Shown in pieces: positions 16,686 to 25,311 of a DNA stretch of 64,000 nt. A program made the translations under genes and the position numbers. The notes under the pieces are model-generated. The model was given only the letters and a program-made list of their open reading frames with translations, was not told the DNA's origin and searched no databases. Source of the stretch: Allosphingosinicella deserti (GTDB taxonomy: Bacteria; Pseudomonadota; Alphaproteobacteria; Sphingomonadales; Sphingomonadaceae); contig NZ_PXYI01000003.1 of NCBI RefSeq assembly GCF_003012735.1, forward strand, positions 744,001 to 808,000, given 5' to 3'. Numbering within the stretch: the first letter of the stretch is position 1; each line of letters starts with the position of its first letter.

Positions 16686-18211
16686 GGCTGGCGGCCGCCG
16701 CGCTCGCTGCGGCCCTGCTCGCCGCCGCAGCGCCGGCCGCGGCCTCTCCGTGCGACGGAGTCGACACGATCCGGGTCGCGGACGTGCGCATCGTCCGAAC
16801 GACGGAGGTCGGCCCGGAGAATCCGTTCACGCCGCCCTTCGCCGCTGCCCAGCCGCTCACCACGCCTTTCTGCCGGATCGAAGGCGTGATCGAGCGGGAG
16901 ATCGGTTTCGAGCTGTGGCTCCCGGCCCCGGCGGCGTGGAACCGGCGGCTGCTGGTCGGCGGCGTCGGCGGGCAGGCAGGCAATCTCAACTATCGCGAGC
17001 TCGCCCGCGGCGTCACGCGCGGTTATGCGTCGGCGAGCAACGACACCGGCCACAAGGCGGACGATCGCCACTGGCTGCTGGGCCGGCCCGACCGTGCGGC
17101 CAATTACGCGCACCGAGCCAACCATCTCCTCGCCGTCAAAACCAAGACGATCATCGCCGCTTACTACCGGGCGGTGGTGCGCAATGCCTTCTTCGTCGGC
17201 TGCTCGGGCGGCGGCCGCCAGGCGCTGACCGAGGTGCAGCGATATCCGCAGGATTTCGACGCGGTCATCGCCGGCGCGCCTGGTGTCAACACGCCGGCGA
17301 TGAGCGCGCGGCGGATGTGGGAGATGCAGCAGCATAGCCGCTGGGGTACCCTCCTCGACGCGGCCGACTGGAAGCGCGTCGCCGATGCCGCGGTGGCTTC
17401 ATGCGACGGCCTCGACGGCGTCGCGGACGGGGTGATCGACGATCCCACGCGCTGCCGGTTCGATCCGGGGATCCTCGCCTGTGCCGCGGGATCGCAGGAC
17501 GGCTGCTTGAGCCCGGAGCAGCTCGCCGCCGTGCGCACGCTCTACGCACCCCTGAACGACGAGAATGGTCGGCGGGTCGACGATGGCCTGCTTCCGGGCA
17601 TCCTGGTGTCGCCGACGCAGTTGCCGGAGCCGTTCACGCCGGGGCCTCCCTACCTCGCCGTCTCTCTATTCGGCGACGGCGTTCACGCCGATCCGAACTG
17701 GGATCCACGCGGCTTCTCGATCGCCCGCGATTTGCCGGCGATCGACCGCGTGATGAACCTCCACGCCGACAATCCCGATATCCGCCCGTTCCTGCGCAAC
17801 GGCGGCAAGCTCATACTTTATCATGGCTGGGCGGACCCGCTGGTCGCGCCGCAATCGACGATCGCCTATCATCGTGCGTTGCTTGCCCGGTCCGGAAATG
17901 AGGCGGTGCGGGGCGTGCGGCTGTTCATGGCACCTGGCGTCGATCATTGCGTCGGCGGCGCGGGGCCGGATCTTTTCGGCGGGGCAGGGGGCGATGCCCC
18001 GATCGCAGATCCCGAGCACGATCTCCTGTCCGCGCTCGAGCGCTGGATCGACGAGGGCCGCGCGCCGGAACGCATCGTCGCTTCGAAGCGGAAGGGCGAC
18101 CGCATCGTTCGCACCCGCCCGCTTTGCGCCTGGCCCGCACGCCCCCGCTACCGCGGCAACGGCGACACCGACGATGCCGCAAACTTCACCTGCGAAGCGA
18201 AAGGACGCTGA
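16682..18211 (+). CDS. Tannase/feruloyl esterase family hydrolase, exported
   Basis: A 509-aa protein with an Ala-rich signal peptide (MRLAAAALAAALLAAAAPAA). The tannase/feruloyl-esterase catalytic set is complete. The nucleophile is in FVGCSGGGRQALTEVQRYP. The aspartate is in YHGWADPLVAPQST. The histidine is in APGVDHCVGGAGP. The Cys preceding the serine and the Cys following the histidine form the CS-D-HC arrangement that clamps the triad by a disulfide in this family. Known members release ferulic, gallic or other aromatic acids from plant esters. It overlaps the genes on both sides (ATGA and TGATG). The freed acid is a plausible substrate for the divergent TRAP/CoA-transferase operon. Confidence 0.92.
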   Translation: MRLAAAALAAALLAAAAPAAASPCDGVDTIRVADVRIVRTTEVGPENPFTPPFAAAQPLTTPFCRIEGVIEREIGFELWLPAPAAWNRRLLVGGVGGQAGNLNYRELARGVTRGYASASNDTGHKADDRHWLLGRPDRAANYAHRANHLLAVKTKTIIAAYYRAVVRNAFFVGCSGGGRQALTEVQRYPQDFDAVIAGAPGVNTPAMSARRMWEMQQHSRWGTLLDAADWKRVADAAVASCDGLDGVADGVIDDPTRCRFDPGILACAAGSQDGCLSPEQLAAVRTLYAPLNDENGRRVDDGLLPGILVSPTQLPEPFTPGPPYLAVSLFGDGVHADPNWDPRGFSIARDLPAIDRVMNLHADNPDIRPFLRNGGKLILYHGWADPLVAPQSTIAYHRALLARSGNEAVRGVRLFMAPGVDHCVGGAGPDLFGGAGGDAPIADPEHDLLSALERWIDEGRAPERIVASKRKGDRIVRTRPLCAWPARPRYRGNGDTDDAANFTCEAKGR

Positions 18212-19182
18212 TGGCAAGCCGTGCATTCCGATCCCTGGTTGCGACGGTCCTGATCGGCTGGGCCGCCATGGCGCCGGCGCAGGAGGCGCTCCCGGAGCCG
18301 CTGCGGCCCGGCGTAATCGGAGCGGCTTCGGGCACCGGTCCATCCCCGGCGATCGCCGAAGTCGCCGCCGGTTTCCCCACCCACACGCTCTACCACCCGC
18401 AAAAGATGACGACAGGACGCCTGCCGATCGTCCTCTGGGGCAATGGCGCCTGCCGCGACAATGGCCTCGGCAATGCCCGCTTTCTGCGGCAGGTCGCGTC
18501 CCACGATTACTTCGTGGTCGCCGTGGGCCACGCCCGGCGCGAAGACCCGGTGCGGCCGCGACCGGCGCCGTCGACCACGCCTGCCGCGCCGGCCGGCACG
18601 CCGGGCGCGCCCGGCCCCGCGCGCGGCGCCGACGAGACCCAGGCGGCGCAGTTGATCGAGGGTCTCGACTGGGCGATCGCCGAGAATGGCCGCCGCGACA
18701 GCCCGTTCTACGGCAAGCTCGACACAGGCAAGGTCGCGGTGATGGGGCATAGCTGCGGCGGTCTGCAGGCGATTTCGGTCGCCGCCGATCCGCGCATCCG
18801 CACCGCGATGATCTGGAACAGCGGCGTCTACAATCGCGGCCCGGCAACGGGGCGCAGCGGCATCGCCATCACCAAGGAGGCGCTGAAGCGGATCCACACG
18901 CCGATCGCCTATGTGAATGGCGGCCCCTCGGACATCGCTTTTGCCAACGCGCTCGACGATTTCGAGAAGATCGACCACGTCCCGGCGCTGTTCGCCTGGC
19001 TGCCGGTGGGACACGGCGGCACTTTCTACACCGAGCCGAATGGCGGCGCCTATGCGGACGTCGCGGTCGCCTGGCTCGACTGGCAGCTCAAGGGGGCCGA
19101 AAGAGGTCGTGCGATGTTCGCCGGTGCGGAGTGCGGCCTGTGCAGGAACCCGGAATGGACAGTGCGCCGCAAGGGGTTCTAA
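18211..19182 (+). CDS. Exported alpha/beta hydrolase with Pro/Ala-rich insertion
   Basis: The start at 18211 is the ATG in the TGATG overlap with the tannase-like gene; it begins a signal peptide (MASRAFRSLVATVLIGWAAM). The 323-aa protein has an oxyanion-type segment (IVLWGNGACRDNG), nucleophile elbow KVAVMGHSCGGLQA, and GHGGTFYTEPNGG near the expected histidine. A low-complexity Pro/Ala/Thr segment (residues about 115-145) is inserted before the nucleophile and is unusual for the fold; such linkers often lie on the surface. It is the last of three coupled exported hydrolases. The ester substrate is unknown. Confidence 0.8.
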   Translation: MASRAFRSLVATVLIGWAAMAPAQEALPEPLRPGVIGAASGTGPSPAIAEVAAGFPTHTLYHPQKMTTGRLPIVLWGNGACRDNGLGNARFLRQVASHDYFVVAVGHARREDPVRPRPAPSTTPAAPAGTPGAPGPARGADETQAAQLIEGLDWAIAENGRRDSPFYGKLDTGKVAVMGHSCGGLQAISVAADPRIRTAMIWNSGVYNRGPATGRSGIAITKEALKRIHTPIAYVNGGPSDIAFANALDDFEKIDHVPALFAWLPVGHGGTFYTEPNGGAYADVAVAWLDWQLKGAERGRAMFAGAECGLCRNPEWTVRRKGF

Positions 19183-19250
19183 CCTGAGCAGTGCTGCCCC
19201 CCTCTCTGGCATGACTTGGCTGCGCGGCTTCGCATGCGTACGGCGTCCGC

Positions 19251-19718
19251 ATGCCAGTCAGAGCCTTTCGACCCGACGATGCTGCGGCGATCGCCGCGCT
19301 CTTCTACGCCGCCGTGCACGAGATCGCCGGGCGTGATTATAGCGAGCGCCAGGTGAGGGCATGGGCACCCGACGTGCCGAGTGTCGACCGTATCCTCCGA
19401 TGGGCTGGCGACGGCCGCCTGTTCCTCGTCGCAACGGATCGCGAAGACGCGCCGCTCGCCTTTTGCGATCTCGAGGCCGACGGTCATATCGATCACCTCT
19501 TCTGCCGCCCGGACGTCGCAGGCATCGGCGTCGCGTCCGGCCTGTACGACACGCTTGAGGCAGCAGCGCGAACCCAGGGGCTGGCCCTGCTCTACGTCGA
19601 AGCGAGCGAACCCGCACGCCGCTTCTTCCTGCGTAAGGATTTCGCCGTCACGGAGCGCCGCGACTTTGAGATCGGGGGTGTGCCCATTCACAACTACCGC
19701 ATGGAAAAGCGGCTCTGA
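19251..19718 (+). CDS. GNAT family N-acetyltransferase
   Basis: A 155-aa protein with the GNAT layout: VRAFRPDDAAAIAALFYAAV at the N-terminus, a beta-bulge strand (GHIDHLFCRPDVAGIGVASG), the acetyl-CoA-binding loop in degenerate form (VAGIGVASGLYD), and YVEASEPARRFFLRKDFAVT at the C-terminus. It resembles YafP-like members. The acceptor is unknown. It stands alone, 68 bp after the hydrolase gene. Confidence 0.85.
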   Translation: MPVRAFRPDDAAAIAALFYAAVHEIAGRDYSERQVRAWAPDVPSVDRILRWAGDGRLFLVATDREDAPLAFCDLEADGHIDHLFCRPDVAGIGVASGLYDTLEAAARTQGLALLYVEASEPARRFFLRKDFAVTERRDFEIGGVPIHNYRMEKRL

Positions 19719-19990
19719 CCCCTTTCAATGAGACATGGCCAGTAGCGGCGTCGCATGGCCGGCCCTGGCGGTGCTTCGGCCCCTTCGTGGGGCGTGATCG
19801 TGGAGCGGAGCCGGGGCCGGCAGGTCGTCGTCGATCATGATCGTCACGTCGGCATCAACCTCGCGAACGCATCCGTAACGAGTTGCCGACTTTGTCGAAC
19901 AGTCCTTTCGAACATATCCGGCTTCACGCTGGCGCGCCGCAGCCTCACTTGTGCTCCAAGCCCGATCCGGGGCGCAGAACGGAGTGTGAG

Positions 19991-20587
19991 ATGAGCTACG
20001 CAATCATTGGTTCGGGTGCGATCGGCAGCGCGCTCGCGCGGGCCTTCGCCCGCAAGGGGATCGACGTCGTCATTGCCAACAGCCGCGGCGCCGCGTCGCT
20101 CGGCGCGTTGACCCAGTCGCTCGGCGACACCGTGCGCGCCGCCGAGCTGACGGAGGCGCTCGCCGCCGACATCGTCATCCTTGCGGTGCCGTTTGACGCG
20201 GTCGGATCGGCCGTCGCCGGGGCGGACGCATGGAACAAGCGGATCGTGGTCGACGCAACCAACGCGATCGACTTCCCAGCCTTCACGCCGCGAGACCTTG
20301 GCGGGCGTCCATCGTCGAAGATCGTTGCCGAACAGGTGCCGGGTGCGCGCGTTGTCAAGGCGTTCAACACCATTCCGGCGGCGATCCTCGCCTCGGATCC
20401 GGCCGACAGCGGCGCCAACCGCGTGCTGTTCGTCTCCGGAAACGAAGCGCATGCCAGTCAAGAAGTGGCCGATCTCGCCGAGGAGCTTGGCTTCGCGCCG
20501 ATCATCCTTGGCGCGCTCGACGACGGCGGCCGCCTCCAGCAATTCGGAGGACCCCTGACCGGCCAGAACCTGCTGCGGAGGAAATGA
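19991..20587 (+). CDS. NADPH-dependent F420 reductase-like oxidoreductase
   Basis: The ATG at 19991 has GGAG about seven bases upstream and begins the Rossmann fold directly (SYAIIGSGAIGSALARAFAR). An upstream in-frame ATG at 19883 would add a tail without similarity. The 198-aa product has VVIANSRGAAS after strand two, VDATNAIDF and ARVVKAFNTIPAAILAS, which are the signatures of the F420_oxidored family. Many bacteria without F420 encode such proteins; they use NADP(H) with an unknown substrate. The 272 bp upstream hold no recognisable gene. Confidence 0.85.
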   Translation: MSYAIIGSGAIGSALARAFARKGIDVVIANSRGAASLGALTQSLGDTVRAAELTEALAADIVILAVPFDAVGSAVAGADAWNKRIVVDATNAIDFPAFTPRDLGGRPSSKIVAEQVPGARVVKAFNTIPAAILASDPADSGANRVLFVSGNEAHASQEVADLAEELGFAPIILGALDDGGRLQQFGGPLTGQNLLRRK

Positions 20588-20638
20588 GCATGTTGTATCC
20601 GGGGATGGCCATGGCCCCGGATGCTGCGAACCGGGGCG

Positions 20639-20869
20639 TCAGCGCCCGCTGACGATCGGATGGCTGAGGCGGACATCATCGAGCAGTCGCTCGACTGCCG
20701 CGATCTCGCTATGGCTGCCGGACGGGGCAACCGACCAATTGCAATGCGGGTGGGTGGCCGCATCGAGAACCCGCACTGGTCCGATCGCGATCCGCCACTG
20801 GCGCCGGGATCCGCCCGCCTTGCGGACGAGGGTGGTGATCAGTAGATCCTGGAGTTCGCTTGCCGTCAT
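20639..20869 (-). CDS. Small conserved hypothetical protein
   Basis: A 76-aa protein with a perfect AAGGAGG-type ribosome-binding site immediately upstream of the ATG at 20869. It has a distinctive composition: RRQWRIAIGPVRVLD, THPHCNWSVAPSG and VRLSHPIV. I believe similar sequences are conserved as short proteins in sphingomonads, but no function is known. No signal peptide or membrane segment is present. The single Cys in HPHCNW is flanked by histidines and could bind a metal (speculative). It lies just beyond the lacI-type gene in the same direction. Confidence 0.7.
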   Translation of the reverse strand: MTASELQDLLITTLVRKAGGSRRQWRIAIGPVRVLDAATHPHCNWSVAPSGSHSEIAAVERLLDDVRLSHPIVSGR

Positions 20870-20933
20870 CGCGCCTCCTTCTCCGGGCGCGCCGCGGATA
20901 GCAATCGCAAAAACTTCCAGGCCGGATGCGCGT

Positions 20934-22004
20934 TCAGGATGGTGCAGCGGTCGAGCCGCGGACGATCAGCTCGAACGGCAGCACGTTCGGAGTGTCGTAT
21001 GCGAGCTCGCCATTTGCGGCCTGGATCAGCAAGCCGGCGGCGCAGGCGGCCATCGGTGCAATCGGCTGGCGGATCGCGGTCAGCGGCGGGACGCTGAACT
21101 TGACGATCGGGGTGTCGTCGAAGCTGATGATCGAGAGGTCGCGCGGCACTTCGAAGCCGAGGGAGCGCGCGACTTCCAGTGCGGCGAGCGACATCTGGTC
21201 GCTGCTCGCGATCACCGCCGTCGGCCGCTCGGCGAGCGACAGCAGCGATCGGGTCGCCTCCGCGCCGGAGGCGAAGGTGAAATCGCCCCGGGCGACCAGA
21301 TCGGGAGCTTCGGGTAAACCGGCGGAGTGCATTGCTTCGCGGTAGCCCTCCAGCCGGGCACCGCTCAGCGCATATTCGTCGCTTCCGGTGATGAAGCCGA
21401 TCCGGCGATGCCCGATGGCGAGGAGGTGCTCGGTGGCGGCGGCGGCGGCCCGCTTGTCGTCCATCGAAATGGCGAAGCCCGGGCCAGTGCCGGTCGAACC
21501 GATGCGCGCGAACGGGATGTGTCGTCCGGTCAGCATCCCGGTGATGATCGGATTGTCGCCGTGCGGCGGCGTGAGGATCACACCGTCGGGGTGCAAGGCG
21601 GCGAGGGCGGCGCCGAGCTCGCGCTCGACATGGGCGCTGTGGGTATCGACCAGCTCGACGATCATTCGATAGCCGTGCCGGGCGCATTCCAGCATGCCGC
21701 CGAGCATCATCTGATCGACCCAGTCGGTGCCGTCGCCGGAGCGCCACCCTTCGATCGTGCGATCGCGGTCATTGAGCGCGAGCAACACGTAGGAGCGGGT
21801 GCCGCCCATCCGCCGCGCCGCGAGGCTCGGCACGTAGCCGAGCTTCTCGATCGCCGCGCGGACGCGCTCCTTGATTGTATCGCGGACGTTCGGCCCGCCA
21901 TTGATCACCCGCGACACCGTCTGCAGCGACACGCCGGCTTCGGCGGCGACATGTTTGATCGTGACGGCGCGCGGCCGCCGCGCCGCGCTGTCTTCGTTCG
22001 GCAT
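20934..22004 (-). CDS. LacI family transcriptional regulator
   Basis: Translation from the ATG at 22004 gives 356 aa. The N-terminal helix-turn-helix (VTIKHVAAEAGVSLQTVSRV) and hinge helix (YVPSLAARRMGGTRSY) are canonical for LacI/GalR. The rest is a periplasmic-binding-protein-like sensor (DGVILTPPHGDNP, GHRRIGFITGSDEYALSGAR). Such proteins usually repress sugar-uptake genes and are released by a sugar. It is transcribed in the same direction as the halogenase/SapC/TonB cluster and follows the first halogenase gene by 55 bp. The perfect palindromes in front of the receptor gene at 30081 and 30106 are its likely targets. Confidence 0.92.
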   Translation of the reverse strand: MPNEDSAARRPRAVTIKHVAAEAGVSLQTVSRVINGGPNVRDTIKERVRAAIEKLGYVPSLAARRMGGTRSYVLLALNDRDRTIEGWRSGDGTDWVDQMMLGGMLECARHGYRMIVELVDTHSAHVERELGAALAALHPDGVILTPPHGDNPIITGMLTGRHIPFARIGSTGTGPGFAISMDDKRAAAAATEHLLAIGHRRIGFITGSDEYALSGARLEGYREAMHSAGLPEAPDLVARGDFTFASGAEATRSLLSLAERPTAVIASSDQMSLAALEVARSLGFEVPRDLSIISFDDTPIVKFSVPPLTAIRQPIAPMAACAAGLLIQAANGELAYDTPNVLPFELIVRGSTAAPS

Positions 22005-22059
22005 ATCGGTCAAGCGGCCCCCATCAGGATCACGGCCCCCCCGGGCACAGGTGCTTCGG

Positions 22060-23574
22060 TCACGCCGCCGCAGCCCGAACGGCGCCGCAATAGTGTTCGA
22101 CATAGGCGGAATGCTGCGGCAGGCCCGCCACCGTCTTCGTCACGGTCTCCCGCAACATCGTCAGCAATCGCGCAAGTTCGTCGTCGCGCAGTTTTTCCGC
22201 GATCGGATGGTAGGCACGGGGCATGATCCCCTGGCCCATCATCACCTGCACCCAGCTGTTCTCGGCGAACAATTCCTCATTCTTGCGGAACACGCGCCCG
22301 GTTTCGCGGAACAGTTCGATTTTTTGCGCAAGCGTGTCCGGGATCTCCATCGTTCCGCAAAAGCGCCAGAAGGCGCTGTCGCGGCGTTCCGTCGCCTTGT
22401 AGTGCAGGATCAGGAAGTCGCGGATCTGCAGCATGTCGGCATGCTGCTGATCGTTGAATTCGGCGATGTCGCGCGCGCTGATCTCGTGCAACGGCATCAT
22501 CCGGATGAAGCGCAGCACGGCGCGCTGGATGAGGTGGATGCTGGTCGATTCCAGCGGCTCCATGAAGCCGCCCGACAGGCCGATCGCGACGACGTTGCGA
22601 TGCCACTGCTTGCGTCGCGCGCCGGCGCCGAAGCGCAGGAAATTGGGCTGGGTCAGCGTCTGCCCTTCGATGTTGCCGAGCAGCCGCGTCAGCGCCGCGT
22701 CCTTGTCGAGGTAGCGGCTGCAGTAGACGATGCCGTTGCCGGTGCGATGCTGCAGCGGAATGCGCCACTGCCAGCCGGAATCATGCGCCATCGCCCGCGT
22801 GTAGGGAACCGCCGGGCCGACGCTCTCGGTCTGGATCGCGATTGCGGAGTCGCACGGCAGATAATGGGTCCAGTCGTCGTGGCCGGCATGGAGCGCCTCC
22901 TCGATCAGCAGGGCGCGAAAGCCGGTGCAGTCGAGGAAGAGGTCGCCCTCGATCCGCAGCCCGCTGTCGAGCTGCAGGGCTGCGACGTTGCCGCTTTCGC
23001 CGTCGAGCTCGACCCGCGCGATCTTGCCCTCGATCCGGGTTGCGCCGTCGCCTTCCGCCATGGCGCGGAGGAACTTGGCGTAGAGCGTCGAATCGAGCTG
23101 ATAGGCGTAGTTCATCGCCTCGTCGGGCAGATGGGCGAACTTGCCCTCGAGCGCCGCCTTCAGTTCCAGGCAATAAGCATCGTAGGGATCGTCATAACCC
23201 TTTTCGCGCCCATGGAGCCAGAAATGCTGGAAGCCGGCCGACCAATGATCCTTGCCGGTCATTCCGAACGAATGGAAATAGCTGTGGCCCGGCTCCTTCC
23301 AGCCGTCGAACGCGATCCCGAGCTTGAACGTCGCCTGGGTCGCCCGCATGAATTCGGCTTCGTTGATGCCGAGCAGGCGGTTGAAATTGACCAGCGGCGG
23401 GATGGTGGATTCGCCCACGCCGATCGTCCCGATCGCATCGGATTCGACGAGGGTGAGATCGACGGCGCGGCCCATCGTCCGCGCGATCGCCGCCGCCGCC
23501 ATCCAGCCGGCGGTGCCGCCGCCAGCGACGACGATCCGGCGCAGTCGCCGATCCTCGGGCATGGTTTCGTTCAT
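22060..23574 (-). CDS. Flavin-dependent tryptophan halogenase family protein (PrnA-like), catalytic residues intact
   Basis: A 504-aa protein of usual family length. It has the FAD-binding motif VVAGGGTAGWMAA (17-29), the lysine that forms the chloramine in PrnA (ATFKLGIAFDGW, Lys84), the halogenase signature WxWxIP in SGWQWRIP (266-273) and the active-site glutamate block FMEPLESTSIHLI. All key residues are present, so it should be a functional flavoprotein. However, in TonB-receptor/SapC/cupin clusters these homologues probably act on something other than free tryptophan. The start codon overlaps the cupin stop by ATGA. Confidence 0.9.
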   Translation of the reverse strand: MNETMPEDRRLRRIVVAGGGTAGWMAAAAIARTMGRAVDLTLVESDAIGTIGVGESTIPPLVNFNRLLGINEAEFMRATQATFKLGIAFDGWKEPGHSYFHSFGMTGKDHWSAGFQHFWLHGREKGYDDPYDAYCLELKAALEGKFAHLPDEAMNYAYQLDSTLYAKFLRAMAEGDGATRIEGKIARVELDGESGNVAALQLDSGLRIEGDLFLDCTGFRALLIEEALHAGHDDWTHYLPCDSAIAIQTESVGPAVPYTRAMAHDSGWQWRIPLQHRTGNGIVYCSRYLDKDAALTRLLGNIEGQTLTQPNFLRFGAGARRKQWHRNVVAIGLSGGFMEPLESTSIHLIQRAVLRFIRMMPLHEISARDIAEFNDQQHADMLQIRDFLILHYKATERRDSAFWRFCGTMEIPDTLAQKIELFRETGRVFRKNEELFAENSWVQVMMGQGIMPRAYHPIAEKLRDDELARLLTMLRETVTKTVAGLPQHSAYVEHYCGAVRAAAA

Positions 23575-24602
23575 CGGCTGAGGGCTCGCAGAAGGAAAGC
23601 ACGGATGCGTCCGGCGCTCTCGGGGGTGAGCGGCGCAAGGATCGAGCGTGCCTGGGGTGGGATATGGGCGACCACAGCCTCGTCATTGTCGAAGACATAG
23701 TGGTCGAACAGGTCGCGCCAGTGCTTCTTCTCGTGCGGAGGGAGATCGCGGATCGCCATCATCGCGTGGTTCAAGGCATCCTGTGGCTGACCCAGCCAGC
23801 GCGGTGTCTCTCGCCACCAATAATTGATCAACACGTTGAACGAATCCAGCCCTTCGACATGATGCCACCACATCGACGGAATGTAGAGCGCGTCGCCGGC
23901 GTCGAGCTCCGCCACTTGCGCCTGTTCGAGTGCCTGTCGGAAGCGCGGGTATGCAGCATAGTCCGGAGCATGGAAATCGACCATGCTGACGGCGCGGCCC
24001 GCAGGCGTATTGTCGACCGGGCCAAGATAGAGATTACGGAACTGATCCGGCGGAAACAATGTGAAGCGCCGGCGCCCGACGGCGACGCAGGCGAGATTGT
24101 CCGGAAAGTCGTTGTGCGCGGCAATCCGCGTCGGCGTGCCCATCCAGATGGAGGCCAAACAGGAACGCTCGCCGAGATCGACGTGGTTGGCTTCGTGCAG
24201 TCCGTCGAAGAACTGGCCGACGTCGATCGAGGCGAGATAGATCGGCGAAGTATCGCCGCTGTGCTCGCCCCGGTCGATGCGCTCGAATACTTCCGGCAGT
24301 CGTGCACTGACGTTGCGGAAGTTCATCGCCATGGCATCGTCGTAGAACATCCGCCCACAACTATCCGGGGCGCCGATCGAGACGACGAACGGCACATCAC
24401 GATGCCGCTCCACCAGATAGTCTCGTGCCTCCTTTGCCGAGTTGCGGCCGGCCCGGACAAGCGGCCATTCGGACACCAGTCTCCGCACGACAAAGGGCGC
24501 CCTGGCGCTGCGGAGGGCGGCGTCGAGCTCCCCCGGATCGGCGACCGTGATCTCCGGAATTCGCGGCAGCATAGCCAACGGAGCACCTTCGGCGTCAGCC
24601 AT
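23571..24602 (-). CDS. Cupin-like (JmjC-type, cupin_8) protein
   Basis: A 343-aa protein of the cupin_8/JmjC superfamily. The iron-binding HxD is in IAAHNDFPDNLACVAVG and the distal histidine in IPSMWWHHVEG; the lysine or arginine for 2-oxoglutarate would be in VAVGRRRFTLFPP. The layout suggests an Fe(II)/2-oxoglutarate dioxygenase. It is translated between SapC and the first halogenase with 8-bp and 4-bp overlaps. Genes of this type regularly accompany SapC and halogenase-like genes beside TonB receptors in Caulobacter, Xanthomonas and sphingomonads; their joint reaction is not established. Confidence 0.88.
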   Translation of the reverse strand: MADAEGAPLAMLPRIPEITVADPGELDAALRSARAPFVVRRLVSEWPLVRAGRNSAKEARDYLVERHRDVPFVVSIGAPDSCGRMFYDDAMAMNFRNVSARLPEVFERIDRGEHSGDTSPIYLASIDVGQFFDGLHEANHVDLGERSCLASIWMGTPTRIAAHNDFPDNLACVAVGRRRFTLFPPDQFRNLYLGPVDNTPAGRAVSMVDFHAPDYAAYPRFRQALEQAQVAELDAGDALYIPSMWWHHVEGLDSFNVLINYWWRETPRWLGQPQDALNHAMMAIRDLPPHEKKHWRDLFDHYVFDNDEAVVAHIPPQARSILAPLTPESAGRIRAFLLRALSR

Positions 24603-25311
24603 AGGCTAGGCGCCGGTTCTTGCGTGCGACCAGCGCGCCCAGATTGGCAAGCGACGCGAGTGCCATGAAGATCGGCATCAGATGGCCGTCGGCGTGAAGG
24701 CTGGACAGGGACTGTGCATCGAGTGCTCGAAAGCGATCCTCGTCGATGACGTGAAAACCGACCAGCCGGTTCGTGCTTCCGTCGTCGAGGGTGATCTCGA
24801 GAGACATCGGTTCGAGCAGGTCGTGGCGCTTCAGCGCGTCGAGGAACGCGGCGGATCCCCGATAGCCTTCATCCAGCGCACCCAGTTTCTCGGTGATGCC
24901 GTCGAGATAGGGGGTGGGCTGCCCGAACTCGTCGAAGAGACGCATGCCTTCCTCGCCGGCGATGCGCGGGCTCGCCATATCTATATGCACCTGCCGCGGG
25001 CCGGTCCCGTCGATCGCGCCACCGATCAGGAACGGCTGGATATCGAGCGCGAGAGGAATGTAGCGCGCGTCCCAGCGTCCATTGTCGAGGTACAGATTTT
25101 CGCCCGCCTCGAAGCCGAACATCGCCAGGGCGTTGAAAGCATCCCGCTCCAGGTTGAGCCGGAACAGGATCGCATATTCGTTCTGTACCTGCCGGAACTC
25201 TGCCGGAACGGTGATGCAGCACATCATTGCATCCCCGAGTTCCGGGCTCCGGTCGGTGCGAATTCTGAGGTCGCGGTGCGCCGCGGTGTCGAGAATGGCA
25301 TGTTCGGACAT
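24595..25311 (-). CDS. SapC family protein
   Basis: A 238-aa protein matching the SapC family: HRDLRIRTDRS, the central VQNEYAILFRLN and FEAGENLYLDNGRWDARYIP blocks, and HLMPIFMALASLANLGALV at the C-terminus. The name comes from a Campylobacter S-layer locus, but here there is no S-layer gene. The family mostly occurs next to tryptophan-halogenase-like and TonB receptor genes. No signal peptide is visible. It abuts the second halogenase stop and overlaps the cupin start. Confidence 0.88.
   Translation of the reverse strand: MSEHAILDTAAHRDLRIRTDRSPELGDAMMCCITVPAEFRQVQNEYAILFRLNLERDAFNALAMFGFEAGENLYLDNGRWDARYIPLALDIQPFLIGGAIDGTGPRQVHIDMASPRIAGEEGMRLFDEFGQPTPYLDGITEKLGALDEGYRGSAAFLDALKRHDLLEPMSLEITLDDGSTNRLVGFHVIDEDRFRALDAQSLSSLHADGHLMPIFMALASLANLGALVARKNRRLAYG

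Noticed and set aside
19719-19990. A small gene between the GNAT and F420-reductase-like genes
   Set aside because: Open frames on both strands lack ribosome-binding sites and family motifs.
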